64,000 nt of DNA from Paenibacillus sp. FSL R5-0517 (GCF_037974355.1 NZ_CP150235.1:2604001-2668000), one strand, 5' to 3'. Shown: positions 50,168-58,979, numbered from the stretch's first letter. Notes: a model not told the origin generated them from the letters alone. Translations and numbers: made by a program.

Positions 50168-51181
50168 ATGAAGACAGAAACCGCAACAGGGCAGCCGTCT
50201 GTGAAAAAGGAATGGCTACAGCGCTTGGGCTCCGCGGCGTACTGGTTTGAAGCGATCAAAAAGTGGGCATGGATTCTGGTCCGGTTTGTTCTGATCTTTG
50301 GCATATCATTTGTCATTCTCTATCCCATTTTATTGAAGATATCCATATCATTCAAAAGCATGTCCGATTTGTACGACCCAATGGTGATCTGGATTCCGCG
50401 AACCTTTACGCTAGAGAACTTCAAGCTAGTCTTTACAGCTATGAATTACCCTAGCGTGCTGATGAATACCTTGTGGTTATCGTCAGCGGTGATGCTGCTG
50501 CAGACAATAACCTGTGTCCTGGCTGGCTACGGGTTTGCACGAATCAGATTTAAAGGCAGCGGGTTGTTGTTTGCTGCTGTGATTTTTACCATTCTGGTAC
50601 CGACACAGACGATTATGATCCCGCTGTATCTGAATTTCAAAAACTTTGATGTGATGGGGCTGATTGAGCTGTTTCGAGGCAGTCCTGCCAATCTGATCAA
50701 TACGTACTGGCCGTTCCTAATCTCGGCTGCCCTGGGTATGGGTGTCAAGACCGGACTGTATGTGTACATTTTCCGCCAATTTTTCAGAGGCATTCCACGG
50801 GAGATCGAAGAGGCAGCTTATGTGGATGGAGCAGGATACTTTAGAACGTTTGGCCGAATTATCCTGCCAAATGCGATCCCATCCATGGTTACCGTCATGC
50901 TGTTTTCGTTTGTATGGCAGTGGAACGATTCATTTTTCACAAATATGTATCTGAACGAACCTAAGGTGATGTCGTCGATGATGTCATCGTCCGGGTTCAC
51001 CATTGCAACTTATTTGACGGGTGGCGGTCAGGCTGCTGCCTCATATACGCAAGATCCGTTTTTCATGTCGATGATGATGAACACGAGTGTGCTGATGGCG
51101 ATTCTACCGCTAATTATTATTTATCTGTTCGTTCAGCGTCATTTCGTAGAGAGTGTGGAACGTTCTGGTCTTGTAGGATAA
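50168..51181 (+). CDS. Carbohydrate ABC transporter permease, MalG type (second pair)
   Basis: 337 aa, about 50 residues longer than usual at the N-terminus (a polar ETATGQPSVKKEWLQRLGSA leader). The membrane part has six helices, and the EAA loop EIEEAAYVDGAGYFRTFGRI then ILPNAIPS (about residues 220-245). ATG 50168 with AAAGGAGGTCTGAC upstream is clear. It forms the second heterodimer with the 49236 gene product. Confidence 0.9.
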   Translation: MKTETATGQPSVKKEWLQRLGSAAYWFEAIKKWAWILVRFVLIFGISFVILYPILLKISISFKSMSDLYDPMVIWIPRTFTLENFKLVFTAMNYPSVLMNTLWLSSAVMLLQTITCVLAGYGFARIRFKGSGLLFAAVIFTILVPTQTIMIPLYLNFKNFDVMGLIELFRGSPANLINTYWPFLISAALGMGVKTGLYVYIFRQFFRGIPREIEEAAYVDGAGYFRTFGRIILPNAIPSMVTVMLFSFVWQWNDSFFTNMYLNEPKVMSSMMSSSGFTIATYLTGGGQAAASYTQDPFFMSMMMNTSVLMAILPLIIIYLFVQRHFVESVERSGLVG

Positions 51182-51189
51182 CGGGGAAG

Positions 51190-51220
51190 TGGGGGCTGCC
51201 CGGCTAAACGGGCAGTCTAC
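51190..51220 (+). terminator. Intergenic hairpin without T run (weak terminator or mRNA stabiliser)
   Basis: CTGCCCG, loop GCTAAA, CGGGCAG. Strong stem, but followed by TCTACTATT, so it is more likely a processing or stability element before the glycosidase gene. Confidence 0.45.
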
Positions 51221-51276
51221 TATTGGTATTGTTGGCAATACAGTTGGCTGTACAGGTCAGGAAGAGGGGAAGAAGA

Positions 51277-52827
51277 ATGCAGATCAATACAAGAGAAACA
51301 CAAACGAAACTGGATAAGAGGGTAACGATTGACGGGGAGATACGTTATCAGGGTATAGACAACTTCGGGGCTTCGGATGCGTGGTCGATGGAGCCGCTCG
51401 GGAAGTATTGGAGTGAAGAGAACAAAGCCCGGGTAGCCGATCTTTTATTTTCCAGAGAACAAGGAATCGGATTATCTGCATGGCGTTTCAACATTGGTGC
51501 AGGCTCGGCGGAAACAGATCAAGATCGGATTCCCGACCCGTGGAGACGAGCGGAAGCTTTCAAAACGTCGGAGGACGGTGAATATGATTGGAGCAAGCAA
51601 TCAGGTCAACAGTGGTTTCTTGAGGCCGCTCGTGATCGGGGAGTGGAGACACTTATCGCTTTTGTGAACAGTCCTCCGGTATGGATGACCAAGAATGGTC
51701 ATGCTCAGCCTGATCCTGGAGTTGGTTCGACCAACCTGAGAACAGGGTATGAAGGCAAATTTGCAGCCTATCTTATGGATGTATTAACGCATTTCGAGCA
51801 GAAAGGATTTCTTTTTAATTATATCAGTCCGATCAACGAGCCGACCTGGGACTGGAATCAGGCTTGGCAGGAGGGCAATCGCTACAATAACGATGATCTA
51901 AAACACGTCATTCTCGAATTATATCGTCAGCTACAGCAGAGCGATCTGCACACGCGAATCAGCGCACCGGACGGTGTGGAGATCACTTCACTGCTGGATG
52001 ATGAATATTATCGCCAGTTTGCGGGCAGCGGAACCTATTCCAGCGGTGCTAATCAGCTCGGCACGGGCAAGTACCGGGAATACATAAAAGACCTGATTGG
52101 CGATCCTCAGATGAAGGAAGCGGTGGGCAATAAAATCGCTTCGCATTCCTATTGGTCTGATTACAGTAATCCCGGAGATGATCGTCTGGTGAGACTCAGG
52201 CAGCTGCTTCATCACAACCTGAACCATTATGATCCAGACAGCAAATATTGGGTTACTGAATACTGCATACTCGGAGACTACGGACCTGGACGTGATTTAG
52301 GCATTGAACCCGCTCTGCATGTAGCGAGAACAATTCATTTTGATCTAGTTGAGGCTCATGCTGCGGCCTGGCAGTGGTGGACGGCTGTCTCCAAGGTGGA
52401 TTATAAGGATGGGCTGATCTATACGGATTATAGTGAAGCTGGCGATGAGCAAAATATTCTGACCTCGAAAATGCTGTGGGTACTCGGCAACTACAGCAGA
52501 TTTATTCGGCCTGGAGCGAAGCGAATTGAACTCACCGGGCTTGGAGAAGAAGCCGACAGCGGACTACTCGGTTCTGCCTATATTCATGAGGAAGAGCAAA
52601 CGGTAACGGCTGTTTTTGTAAACCATGGTCAATATGACAAGTGCATTCAAGTGAGTCTTCAGGAACTCGGCTTAAATGGTCCAATTACCACAATGAAGTC
52701 TTATGTGACCAGTGCTGAACTGGATTTAGCCTGTCAGGAGACGGTTATAGCCGGAGAAGAGATGCAGTCATTTATCCTTACCATTCCAGGAAAATCAGTT
52801 GTGACCTTTATGGGAGGTGTGGAGTAA
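51277..52827 (+). CDS. GH30 family glycoside hydrolase, cytoplasmic
   Basis: 516 aa. Clan GH-A barrel with the acid/base in SPINEPTWDWN (Glu about residue 190) and the nucleophile in YWVTEYC (Glu about residue 327). NFGASDAWSMEPLG, LSAWRFNIGAGSAE and NSPPVWMTKNG are typical of GH30 beta-1,6-galactanase/xylanase-like members. A beta-sandwich domain ends the protein. No signal peptide is visible, so it should cleave imported oligosaccharides inside the cell. AAGAGGGGAAGAAG precedes ATG 51277. It is the last gene of the sugar-uptake locus and gives the best clue to its substrate (a beta-linked hetero-oligosaccharide). Confidence 0.87.
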   Translation: MQINTRETQTKLDKRVTIDGEIRYQGIDNFGASDAWSMEPLGKYWSEENKARVADLLFSREQGIGLSAWRFNIGAGSAETDQDRIPDPWRRAEAFKTSEDGEYDWSKQSGQQWFLEAARDRGVETLIAFVNSPPVWMTKNGHAQPDPGVGSTNLRTGYEGKFAAYLMDVLTHFEQKGFLFNYISPINEPTWDWNQAWQEGNRYNNDDLKHVILELYRQLQQSDLHTRISAPDGVEITSLLDDEYYRQFAGSGTYSSGANQLGTGKYREYIKDLIGDPQMKEAVGNKIASHSYWSDYSNPGDDRLVRLRQLLHHNLNHYDPDSKYWVTEYCILGDYGPGRDLGIEPALHVARTIHFDLVEAHAAAWQWWTAVSKVDYKDGLIYTDYSEAGDEQNILTSKMLWVLGNYSRFIRPGAKRIELTGLGEEADSGLLGSAYIHEEEQTVTAVFVNHGQYDKCIQVSLQELGLNGPITTMKSYVTSAELDLACQETVIAGEEMQSFILTIPGKSVVTFMGGVE

Positions 52828-52851
52828 ACAGCGAAAAAATAAATAGTGAGG

Positions 52852-52879
52852 TTTCACTCAATATCGCCCATGATATAAT
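52852..52879 (+). promoter_or_regulatory. Weak promoter before the Nudix gene
   Basis: TTTCAC - 16 nt - TATAAT. It lies inside the left arm and loop of the hairpin at 52866-52937. Confidence 0.35.
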
Positions 52880-52937
52880 GAGGTTTGATACATGCAGAAA
52901 TGTGTTATTAAGCTAAATTCTGTCATGGGCTTTTTTT
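52866..52937 (+). terminator. Rho-independent terminator-like hairpin
   Basis: GCCCATGA pairs with TCATGGGC (49 nt loop) followed by seven T. It probably ends the sugar locus, and it also sits where the Nudix N-terminus should begin. Confidence 0.6.
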
Positions 52938-52953
52938 ACAGCTTCCGGTCGCG

Positions 52954-53403
52954 TTGGCCATTTTTACATGTAATGAGGATCAGATCCTTGTGCAAGCATT
53001 TCAATCCCCAGGAAGTTCAACCACGTTCTATCGTCCTATGGGTGGTACAGTTGAATTTGGAGAAAACAGTCAGTACACATTAATGCGAGAAATAAGAGAA
53101 GAGTTGCATCAAGAGATTGAACTTCCACAGCTGATTGCTGTAATCGAGAATATTTTTCAGGTAGAAGAGACGGGGCATGAAATTGATTTTATCTATGAAG
53201 CAAAATTCAAGAACACTGACATGTACAGTAAGATAGAGCTTCAAGGCATAGAAGGAAAGGAATCCTACCGAGCCGTGTGGGAGTCCATTGGCGATTTTAA
53301 TGAAGGAAAAGAGGACATCAAGCTGGTACCAGATGGATTATTGGCTCTATTAACCGGGAAAAACAAAGACGCTCAGTCCATAATTCATATCAGGACAAGG
53401 TAG
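52954..53403 (+). CDS. Nudix hydrolase, start uncertain (possibly N-terminally truncated)
   Basis: 149 aa from TTG 52954. It reads AIFTCNEDQILVQAFQ then GGTVEFGENSQYTLMREIRE and ELHQEIEL, which fits the Nudix box except that GxxxxxE...REUxEE is followed by LHQE instead of TG, a variant seen in some Nudix members. Intact relatives carry about 8 more residues before AIF, so the real start may be lost or non-canonical; the sequence there is a terminator-like hairpin. No ribosome site is visible before TTG 52954. Confidence 0.65.
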   Translation: MAIFTCNEDQILVQAFQSPGSSTTFYRPMGGTVEFGENSQYTLMREIREELHQEIELPQLIAVIENIFQVEETGHEIDFIYEAKFKNTDMYSKIELQGIEGKESYRAVWESIGDFNEGKEDIKLVPDGLLALLTGKNKDAQSIIHIRTR

Positions 53404-53506
53404 CATTCAATATGTATTGTAACCAAATCTCTTCATCTGAAAAAAGAGGGGAATAGTTTAGTCAATGTATATCGGGAAAATGACAATAGAAATCGGAGGA
53501 CACGAC

Positions 53507-54283
53507 ATGGAAAATAAGGAAACATTTAATCTTGTAGTTCAAGAATATGATCGATATAGACCCGTCTATCCAAGTGAAATGTTTGAAGATATTTTTACAT
53601 ATTTACAGATCAACAAAGAAGATCCCGTTCTGGAGATTGGGTGCGGAACAGGACAGGCGACCAGTGGATTGGTGAGCAAGGAATATACCAATATCACGTG
53701 TATTGAATTAGGCAGTAATCTGGCTCAGTTCACCGCAGACAAATTCAAGTCCTATCCCTCGATTCAAGTGATCAACACTCCTTTTGAGAACTGGGATGAC
53801 GAAGGAGAGCGCTATTCCTTAATCGTGTCGGGAACCGCCTTTCATTTTATCAGACCGGAAATCGGTTATCGTCGGGCTTGGGAGCTGTTAGAGGATCGAG
53901 GTGGCATCGGCCTTTTTTGGACGATTCATGTTCCTAACTTTGAACCGCTGCATACTGAAATTCGTTCCCACTACATCGCATTAGCCCCTCATCTGGATGA
54001 TTCTCACTATCTTTCCCCAGATGAAGTTATCCAGGAGCGTAAAGAAATAACAGAACAATCCGGCTTGTTCACGGATATTGAGGTGAAGGAGTATAACTGG
54101 GTCCAGACTTGTTCCAGCGAAGAATATGTCGCGTTGTTAAATACAAATTCCAAGCATCAACAGCTGGCTGAGGATGTTAGGCGTTCACTTCTGGAACGAA
54201 TCAAACACTCCATTGATGCTGCAGGTGGAACGATAGAAAAACAACATAAGGTTGCTCTTTATTTAGGGAAGAAAAGGGTCTAA
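53507..54283 (+). CDS. Class I SAM-dependent methyltransferase
   Basis: 258 aa. SAM motif I is VLEIGCGTGQATSGL (about residues 42-56), followed by motif II CIELGSNL and the YDRYRPVYPSEMFEDIF start typical of the YcgJ/Tam-like group. The acceptor is unknown. ATG 53507 is chosen over 53465 because ATCGGAGGACACGAC precedes it. A second, unrelated methyltransferase gene follows on the same strand. Confidence 0.86.
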   Translation: MENKETFNLVVQEYDRYRPVYPSEMFEDIFTYLQINKEDPVLEIGCGTGQATSGLVSKEYTNITCIELGSNLAQFTADKFKSYPSIQVINTPFENWDDEGERYSLIVSGTAFHFIRPEIGYRRAWELLEDRGGIGLFWTIHVPNFEPLHTEIRSHYIALAPHLDDSHYLSPDEVIQERKEITEQSGLFTDIEVKEYNWVQTCSSEEYVALLNTNSKHQQLAEDVRRSLLERIKHSIDAAGGTIEKQHKVALYLGKKRV

Positions 54284-54343
54284 GGATATTTGTGTCTAAG
54301 GATATATGTTTTATCATTCCATTGCAGACAGGAGGAATAAAAT

Positions 54344-55168
54344 ATGAGTGACCTGCGTTCAACATATAATATTCAAACGGCGGTGTTAAGTTTTCAAGAG
54401 GAGTTGGAGCGGTTAAGGGTTCAGGCGGTCATGGGGTGGAGCAAAGAGTTCCGCAATCTGGAATGGTATGGTTTGAAAAACGGGATGCGTGTATTGGAGG
54501 TCGGAAGCGGACCAGGGTACATTACAGAGCAGTTATTGAACAGTCTGCCTGACAGCGAGCTTACCTCGCTTGAGATTGATCGTTCACTGCAAGCACAAGC
54601 CAAAGAACGGCTGAAAGACATCCCTTCCATGCGGTTAAAATTTGTGGAATCGTCTATATACGGAATGGATCTGCCGGATGACTCTTTTGATTTTGTCGTG
54701 GCAAGACTGATCTTTCTTCACTTGAACAATCCTAACGAAGCCGCACAAGAGATATATCGTGTACTGAAGCCTGGCGGCCGCCTTGCCATTATTGATGTAG
54801 ATGATGGTGTTTTTGGTGCAGTGAATCCTGATGTCCCTGCATTGCATACGGTATTAATGAAAATTTCGGACTATGTGGCACAACACGGCGGTAATCGTTT
54901 AATTGGCAGAAGCCTGCCACGTCTCCTTTCTGAGAGCGGATACATCGATGTTGACATTGATTCTGTGCTTCAACATAGTGATCTGTTAGGCATAGAAGGG
55001 TTTAAGCAGCAGTTTAATCTTAATCGTTTTGTACATTTTGCTGAAAAAGGTGTGATCAGTTCGGAGGAGTTTGCCCAACTGCAACAAGCCTCTGATGCGA
55101 TAAATCATTCGCCGGAAGCCTATGCCATGATGAATTTCATTACAGCTTGCGGCACGAAGCCTCTGTAA
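54344..55168 (+). CDS. Class I SAM-dependent methyltransferase (UbiE-like)
   Basis: 274 aa. SAM motif I VLEVGSGPGYITEQL (about residues 50-64), motif II LEIDRSLQAQA, and IYRVLKPGGRLAIIDVDDG after FDFVVARLIFLHL. The acceptor is unknown. CAGGAGGAATAAAAT precedes ATG 54344. It is only weakly similar to the previous methyltransferase outside the shared motifs. Confidence 0.87.
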   Translation: MSDLRSTYNIQTAVLSFQEELERLRVQAVMGWSKEFRNLEWYGLKNGMRVLEVGSGPGYITEQLLNSLPDSELTSLEIDRSLQAQAKERLKDIPSMRLKFVESSIYGMDLPDDSFDFVVARLIFLHLNNPNEAAQEIYRVLKPGGRLAIIDVDDGVFGAVNPDVPALHTVLMKISDYVAQHGGNRLIGRSLPRLLSESGYIDVDIDSVLQHSDLLGIEGFKQQFNLNRFVHFAEKGVISSEEFAQLQQASDAINHSPEAYAMMNFITACGTKPL

Positions 55169-55258
55169 GAGCTGTGTACGTTCGAAATAAGGTTTACCTG
55201 CTCGGTGCATTAGTACTGTCTATGACAGAATAAGCTTCCTAAGAGACGGAGGATGGGA

Positions 55259-56191
55259 ATGAATATCGTTCAAGCTTTCCAGGAGTTTGTAGTTCAAGAT
55301 GATCATCAAGGCATGATTGATTTACTGAAAAACTACGAACAGTCCAGAAGATTGTCTGTCCATGAACGAGGTTGGGTCTACTGGAATATTTCTGATGGTT
55401 ATGCCTTGTTAAGAAAGTCGGAACTGCTTTTTGCGAATCACCGGGAATTCTTCGAATGGGGGAAAGAAAACCTCGCCCCTGAGCAATTACACTGGATCGT
55501 TTCGGATTCGACACAAGCGTTATCATTGTCCTTGGGAAACTATTTTGATCATTGGATCGATTGGTACCATTATGCTTGTGATCATGCACCCAAGCTGGAT
55601 ACCAACCGAGGTGTTCGATTCGAGAGCCATCGGGCTTTGGGTGGTTCGCTTTGGGTTTTGGAGAGGTACAGTGAAATGGACAGTGTGCTTGAAAATATGA
55701 ACCAACTCATACAAGAAGATGAGACATGGTCCAATACTCTTTTTGCCCGAATTACATACAACAAACAACGTCTGGCCTATCTGTATCATTCCAGTGAAGA
55801 TAGAGAAGTAAACCTGCTTCTGAATGAAACGATGAATTTGATAAACAAGATCGATTGGTCAGTATTAGATCAGATAAAAACTGAGGAAGCTGTAGGTAGC
55901 TGGGCACAATTGAATTCACCCAATAACTCACAGAGAGCTATTCACATTGCGATGAACAATCTGGCATGTATTTTGACAGATATTGAAAAGGCAGAGAAAA
56001 GTGTGAAGTTATTTAGACGGTTGCAAGACAGTGGATATGCTTTGAATGGGTATGCTTTTTCTAAATATGTCTGTTCGGTCTGGAAGTTAGAGGGGGTTGA
56101 AGCTGTGAGGGAGGCGTTGGCTGCCAATAAATCTTTTGAAATCGCTGAACTGATTAAACATACCCCTGTACTATCAGAGATCAACGATTAG
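55259..56191 (+). CDS. Helical hypothetical protein, TPR-like
   Basis: 310 aa, mostly predicted helix with repeated hydrophobic spacing (ERGWVYWNISDGYALLRKSE; NLACILTDIEKAEKSVKLFR; EGVEAVREALAANKSFEIAE) that resembles TPR or alpha-solenoid repeats. No catalytic motif is visible. GACGGAGGATGGGA precedes ATG 55259, with ATG 55253 as an alternative. It lies between the methyltransferase and the phosphotransferase gene. Confidence 0.6.
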   Translation: MNIVQAFQEFVVQDDHQGMIDLLKNYEQSRRLSVHERGWVYWNISDGYALLRKSELLFANHREFFEWGKENLAPEQLHWIVSDSTQALSLSLGNYFDHWIDWYHYACDHAPKLDTNRGVRFESHRALGGSLWVLERYSEMDSVLENMNQLIQEDETWSNTLFARITYNKQRLAYLYHSSEDREVNLLLNETMNLINKIDWSVLDQIKTEEAVGSWAQLNSPNNSQRAIHIAMNNLACILTDIEKAEKSVKLFRRLQDSGYALNGYAFSKYVCSVWKLEGVEAVREALAANKSFEIAELIKHTPVLSEIND

Positions 56192-56251
56192 GTTTGAGTT
56201 TGTATAAAACAGGACTGCACTTCGAGGAATAAGAAAGAAGGAATATGTGAA

Positions 56252-57094
56252 GTGAACCATGACATCTTATTAAACAGATTTCCAAATGTGAACATTGTTA
56301 AACTAACCGGTGGTTATACCAATACGACCCTTTTACTTGAGGGAACTGATCCGCAGATGATTGCTAAAATCTATCATGTAGATAATGCCGATGCACGGAC
56401 AGAAATAAACGCGTTAACGTTGTTAAATCATTCTGGTATGACTCCTCGAATACATGATTGCTTTGAAAAAGAAAACAGGCAGTTTGTTATGATGGATTAC
56501 GTTCCAGGTATAAACGCGCAGATGCTGCTGGATCAAAATGGACGTGACCAGGGCAGGGAAATTTATGAGCAGCTTGGTATATATCTCGCCAGAGATGTGC
56601 ACTCCATCAAACGAGTTGATTGGGAAGCAGAGCTGCCAGTCATAACGAAATCCGCTATTGATGTGGAGGATCTTGAGTTTGTACCCTCTGGAATCAAAAG
56701 CATGGTAAAAGAAGTGTTGGACATTTCGGAACATGGGGAGCAAACTCTGATTCACGGAGATTACGGACCGCATAATGTGATGTTATCCAACGATTCAATG
56801 TTCATTTTGGACTGGGAGTGGGCAGGATGGGGCAATCCGTTGTTGGATATCGCATGGGTGGTATGGTTTGTGCATCTTCATTATCCTCACATGGCTAAGG
56901 AGCTGTCAGAAGTCTTCTTAAGTGCATATACAGAACGTACCAATATTGAAGTAACAAGCGATCTAATTCGGGCATATTCCGCATCAAAAGTAATACAGGT
57001 TATGAACCGAATCAAGAATGCTCATCCAGATGTACATAGGGAATGGCTGCGCAGATTAGAATGGACACTGCAAGCGAGCTTTGGCAAGGCTTAA
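56252..57094 (+). CDS. Aminoglycoside phosphotransferase family (APH-like) kinase
   Basis: 280 aa. The kinase fold shows a Gly-rich strand (KLTGGYTNTTLLLEG), a hinge MMDYVPGINAQ, the catalytic loop LIHGDYGPHNVMLSND (about residues 165-180; Asp is catalytic, Asn binds metal) and the metal site FILDWEWAGWGNPLLDIAW. It probably phosphorylates a small hydroxylated compound; drug resistance is possible but not shown. It starts at GTG 56252 behind GAAGGAA. Confidence 0.85.
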   Translation: MNHDILLNRFPNVNIVKLTGGYTNTTLLLEGTDPQMIAKIYHVDNADARTEINALTLLNHSGMTPRIHDCFEKENRQFVMMDYVPGINAQMLLDQNGRDQGREIYEQLGIYLARDVHSIKRVDWEAELPVITKSAIDVEDLEFVPSGIKSMVKEVLDISEHGEQTLIHGDYGPHNVMLSNDSMFILDWEWAGWGNPLLDIAWVVWFVHLHYPHMAKELSEVFLSAYTERTNIEVTSDLIRAYSASKVIQVMNRIKNAHPDVHREWLRRLEWTLQASFGKA

Positions 57095-57143
57095 TCGTCA
57101 AAATTCGTTTAAACGCTTAAATATGTGAAAGGAGTGATGTGAT

Positions 57144-57203
57144 ATGAGAAACAATACGAATCTGAGTAGAAGAAACGGAGTTGCCAGAGGTGTTTTTGTC
57201 TAG
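57144..57203 (+). CDS. Putative 19-residue leader peptide
   Basis: ATG 57144 behind a near-perfect ribosome site (AAAGGAGTGATGTGAT) encodes MRNNTNLSRRNGVARGVFV and stops at TAG 57201-57203. It ends exactly where a hairpin begins, and the GNAT gene starts 70 bp on. This layout fits translation attenuation of a resistance-type gene. It was read from the sequence; expression is unproven. Confidence 0.5.
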   Translation: MRNNTNLSRRNGVARGVFV

Positions 57204-57244
57204 CACAGAGGAATTAAGGAAGCGTTCCGAGGGATTCCTCTGTG
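57204..57244 (+). promoter_or_regulatory. Hairpin between leader ORF and GNAT gene (attenuator-like)
   Basis: CACAGAGGAAT pairs perfectly (11 bp) with ATTCCTCTGTG. The following TAATTTTCAC is T-rich but not a clean T run. The GNAT ribosome site (AAGGAGG) lies just beyond, so the hairpin may control its access. Confidence 0.55.
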
Positions 57245-57272
57245 TAATTTTCACAAGGAGGAATTTCAAACT

Positions 57273-57719
57273 ATGATTCATTTAAAACGTGTCTCGGTAG
57301 ATAATTGGTATCCATGTACCCAACTGAATGTAACTGAAGAACAGAAAAAAAGTTTCCCCGCGTCGGTTGTATATTGGATTGCTGAATCCAAGGTAGTTGA
57401 AGACTTTCAACCCATAGGCATCTATTTTGATTCGGAATTAGTTGGATTTGCGGTGTACTCAGATCGGCCGGATCATGAGGATAACTATTGGCTTCTTGCT
57501 CTAATGATAGATACCAAATATCAGGGCAGAGGTTATGGAAGAGAAGCCCTTAGGAAGTTGATTGATCTAATGCAAGAATCGCTGAAATGCAAACGCATCA
57601 TGATTGGACACAGGCCGGAAAATGATATTGCCGGAAAGCTGTATGAATCATTTGGTTTCCACCGAGTAAGTGAAGGTCTGATTGGTGGCGAAGTTGTTCG
57701 TCTTCTAAGATGCAGGTAG
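57273..57719 (+). CDS. GNAT acetyltransferase, BltD-like (spermine/spermidine type)
   Basis: 148 aa. The pattern LVGFAVYSDRPDHEDNYWLL followed by MIDTKYQGRGYGREALRKLI (motif A QGRGYG at about residues 87-92), CKRIMIGHRPENDIAGKLYE and SFGFH matches the BltD/PaiA-type polyamine acetyltransferases. It transfers acetyl from acetyl-CoA, presumably to a polyamine or drug amine. AAGGAGG is well placed before ATG 57273. It is downstream of a leader ORF and hairpin. Confidence 0.84.
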   Translation: MIHLKRVSVDNWYPCTQLNVTEEQKKSFPASVVYWIAESKVVEDFQPIGIYFDSELVGFAVYSDRPDHEDNYWLLALMIDTKYQGRGYGREALRKLIDLMQESLKCKRIMIGHRPENDIAGKLYESFGFHRVSEGLIGGEVVRLLRCR

Positions 57720-57758
57720 TGCCAAAATACATGCGATTCGGATTGTAGAGGAGGTAGC

Positions 57759-58064
57759 TTGTCTTTGAAGCATTTACAGAGTATTTTCTCATTACTCTTT
57801 ATCATGTTAGGCATTGTGATTATTACAATCTCGAAAATTATTGAAGAGGTGATTCCGAAGCTAGGGTATGCAGCATTCCAGTCAGCAGCAGCGGGTAGTT
57901 ATACTCCGAGTGATTATCAAGTGAATTTTGAACTGAATTATTGGATAGGTGCGATATGCATTTTGGGTGGAGTTATCTGTATAGTAGCTAGAATGAATTG
58001 GGTTCAGAACTCCATTCGTGAAATGAATGCAAGAAACAAAGAGTTTGATGAAACTCATCATTAG
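57759..58064 (+). CDS. Small two-transmembrane protein
   Basis: 101 aa with two hydrophobic segments: IFSLLFIMLGIVIITISKI (residues 9-27) and WIGAICILGGVICIVARM (residues 65-82), joined by a polar loop and followed by a charged tail. There is no known domain. It starts at TTG 57759 behind GAGGAGG (TTG 57765 possible). It lies between two acetyltransferase genes. Confidence 0.6.
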   Translation: MSLKHLQSIFSLLFIMLGIVIITISKIIEEVIPKLGYAAFQSAAAGSYTPSDYQVNFELNYWIGAICILGGVICIVARMNWVQNSIREMNARNKEFDETHH

Positions 58065-58130
58065 GAAGGATGACACAAGAGAACTGAAATAAGTTATGAT
58101 ATGACATAAAAGAAGAAAGGGCAGATCAAC

Positions 58131-58655
58131 ATGATTACATTCCAATACTTTGAACCGGAAGATTTTGATCAACTAATCGAATGGAGTGGAGATGAAGCGT
58201 ATCTGCTCCAGTGGGCTGGCCCGCAGTTCCATTATCCACTTTCCAAGGAACAGCTAGCAGATTATTTGCATGGTGCGAATGATAAGAACACTTCGAATAA
58301 GTTCATTTATAAAGTGATGGATGAAACGACTCAGGAGATTGTGGGCCATATCGCTCTTGGCGGTATCGATCGATATAACCGTTCAGGACGTATCGGTAAG
58401 GTGCTTCTTGGCAAGCCCTATCAGGGTAAAGGCTATGGAAAGCAAATGATCGATGAGGCACTTCGAATTGGATTTGAAGAGGAGAAGTTACACCGGATCA
58501 GTCTGGGTGTATTTGATTTTAATGTCTCAGCCATCCGATGTTATGAAAAAGCGGGCTTTGTACGAGAAGGACTTATTCGTGATGCGAGAAGACATGAAGA
58601 TACCTTCTGGAATCTGATCGAGATGAGCATATTAGAGGACGAATGGAAGAAATAG
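58131..58655 (+). CDS. GNAT acetyltransferase, RimJ/RimL type
   Basis: 174 aa, full length. YFEPEDFDQLIEWSGDEAYL at the N-terminus, acetyl-CoA motif A IGKVLLGKPYQGKGYGKQMI (about residues 86-105), and AIRCYEKAGFVREGLIRDAR at the C-terminus. The N-terminal or small-molecule amine substrate is unknown. AGAAAGGGCAG precedes ATG 58131. Confidence 0.88.
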   Translation: MITFQYFEPEDFDQLIEWSGDEAYLLQWAGPQFHYPLSKEQLADYLHGANDKNTSNKFIYKVMDETTQEIVGHIALGGIDRYNRSGRIGKVLLGKPYQGKGYGKQMIDEALRIGFEEEKLHRISLGVFDFNVSAIRCYEKAGFVREGLIRDARRHEDTFWNLIEMSILEDEWKK

Positions 58656-58703
58656 CTTCTCAAAAGGACTCATCGTACTTGAGAGGAGGTTTACCCACCC
58701 GTC

Positions 58704-58979
58704 ATGCTGAACATACTGAAAAAGCTGACTTTTTGGTTTGTTATTTTCTCGCTAACCGTATGTTTCATTAATCTATCAGGGAACGATGATAAGAATATTC
58801 TGATTTATTTAACGAATCCTATAAATCCGTTGCTGAATGACTGGTTAACCAAAATAAATACAAATCCAGAGACGACTTCATTTTTCAGGCCATTAATATA
58901 CTTATTCCATTTGATTTTTTGGGGAGGAGCGGGGTTCATCCTCGATCGGGTCATTATGAAGCTTAAGCGTAATAGGTAG
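58704..58979 (+). CDS. Small membrane protein of unknown function
   Basis: 91 aa. Two hydrophobic stretches (LTFWFVIFSLTVCFINLS at residues 8-25 and IYLFHLIFWGGAGFILDRVI at residues 65-84) flank a polar loop with DDKN and TNPETTSFF. GAGAGGAGG lies about 13 nt before ATG 58704, a wide spacing. There are no recognised motifs. Confidence 0.55.
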   Translation: MLNILKKLTFWFVIFSLTVCFINLSGNDDKNILIYLTNPINPLLNDWLTKINTNPETTSFFRPLIYLFHLIFWGGAGFILDRVIMKLKRNR

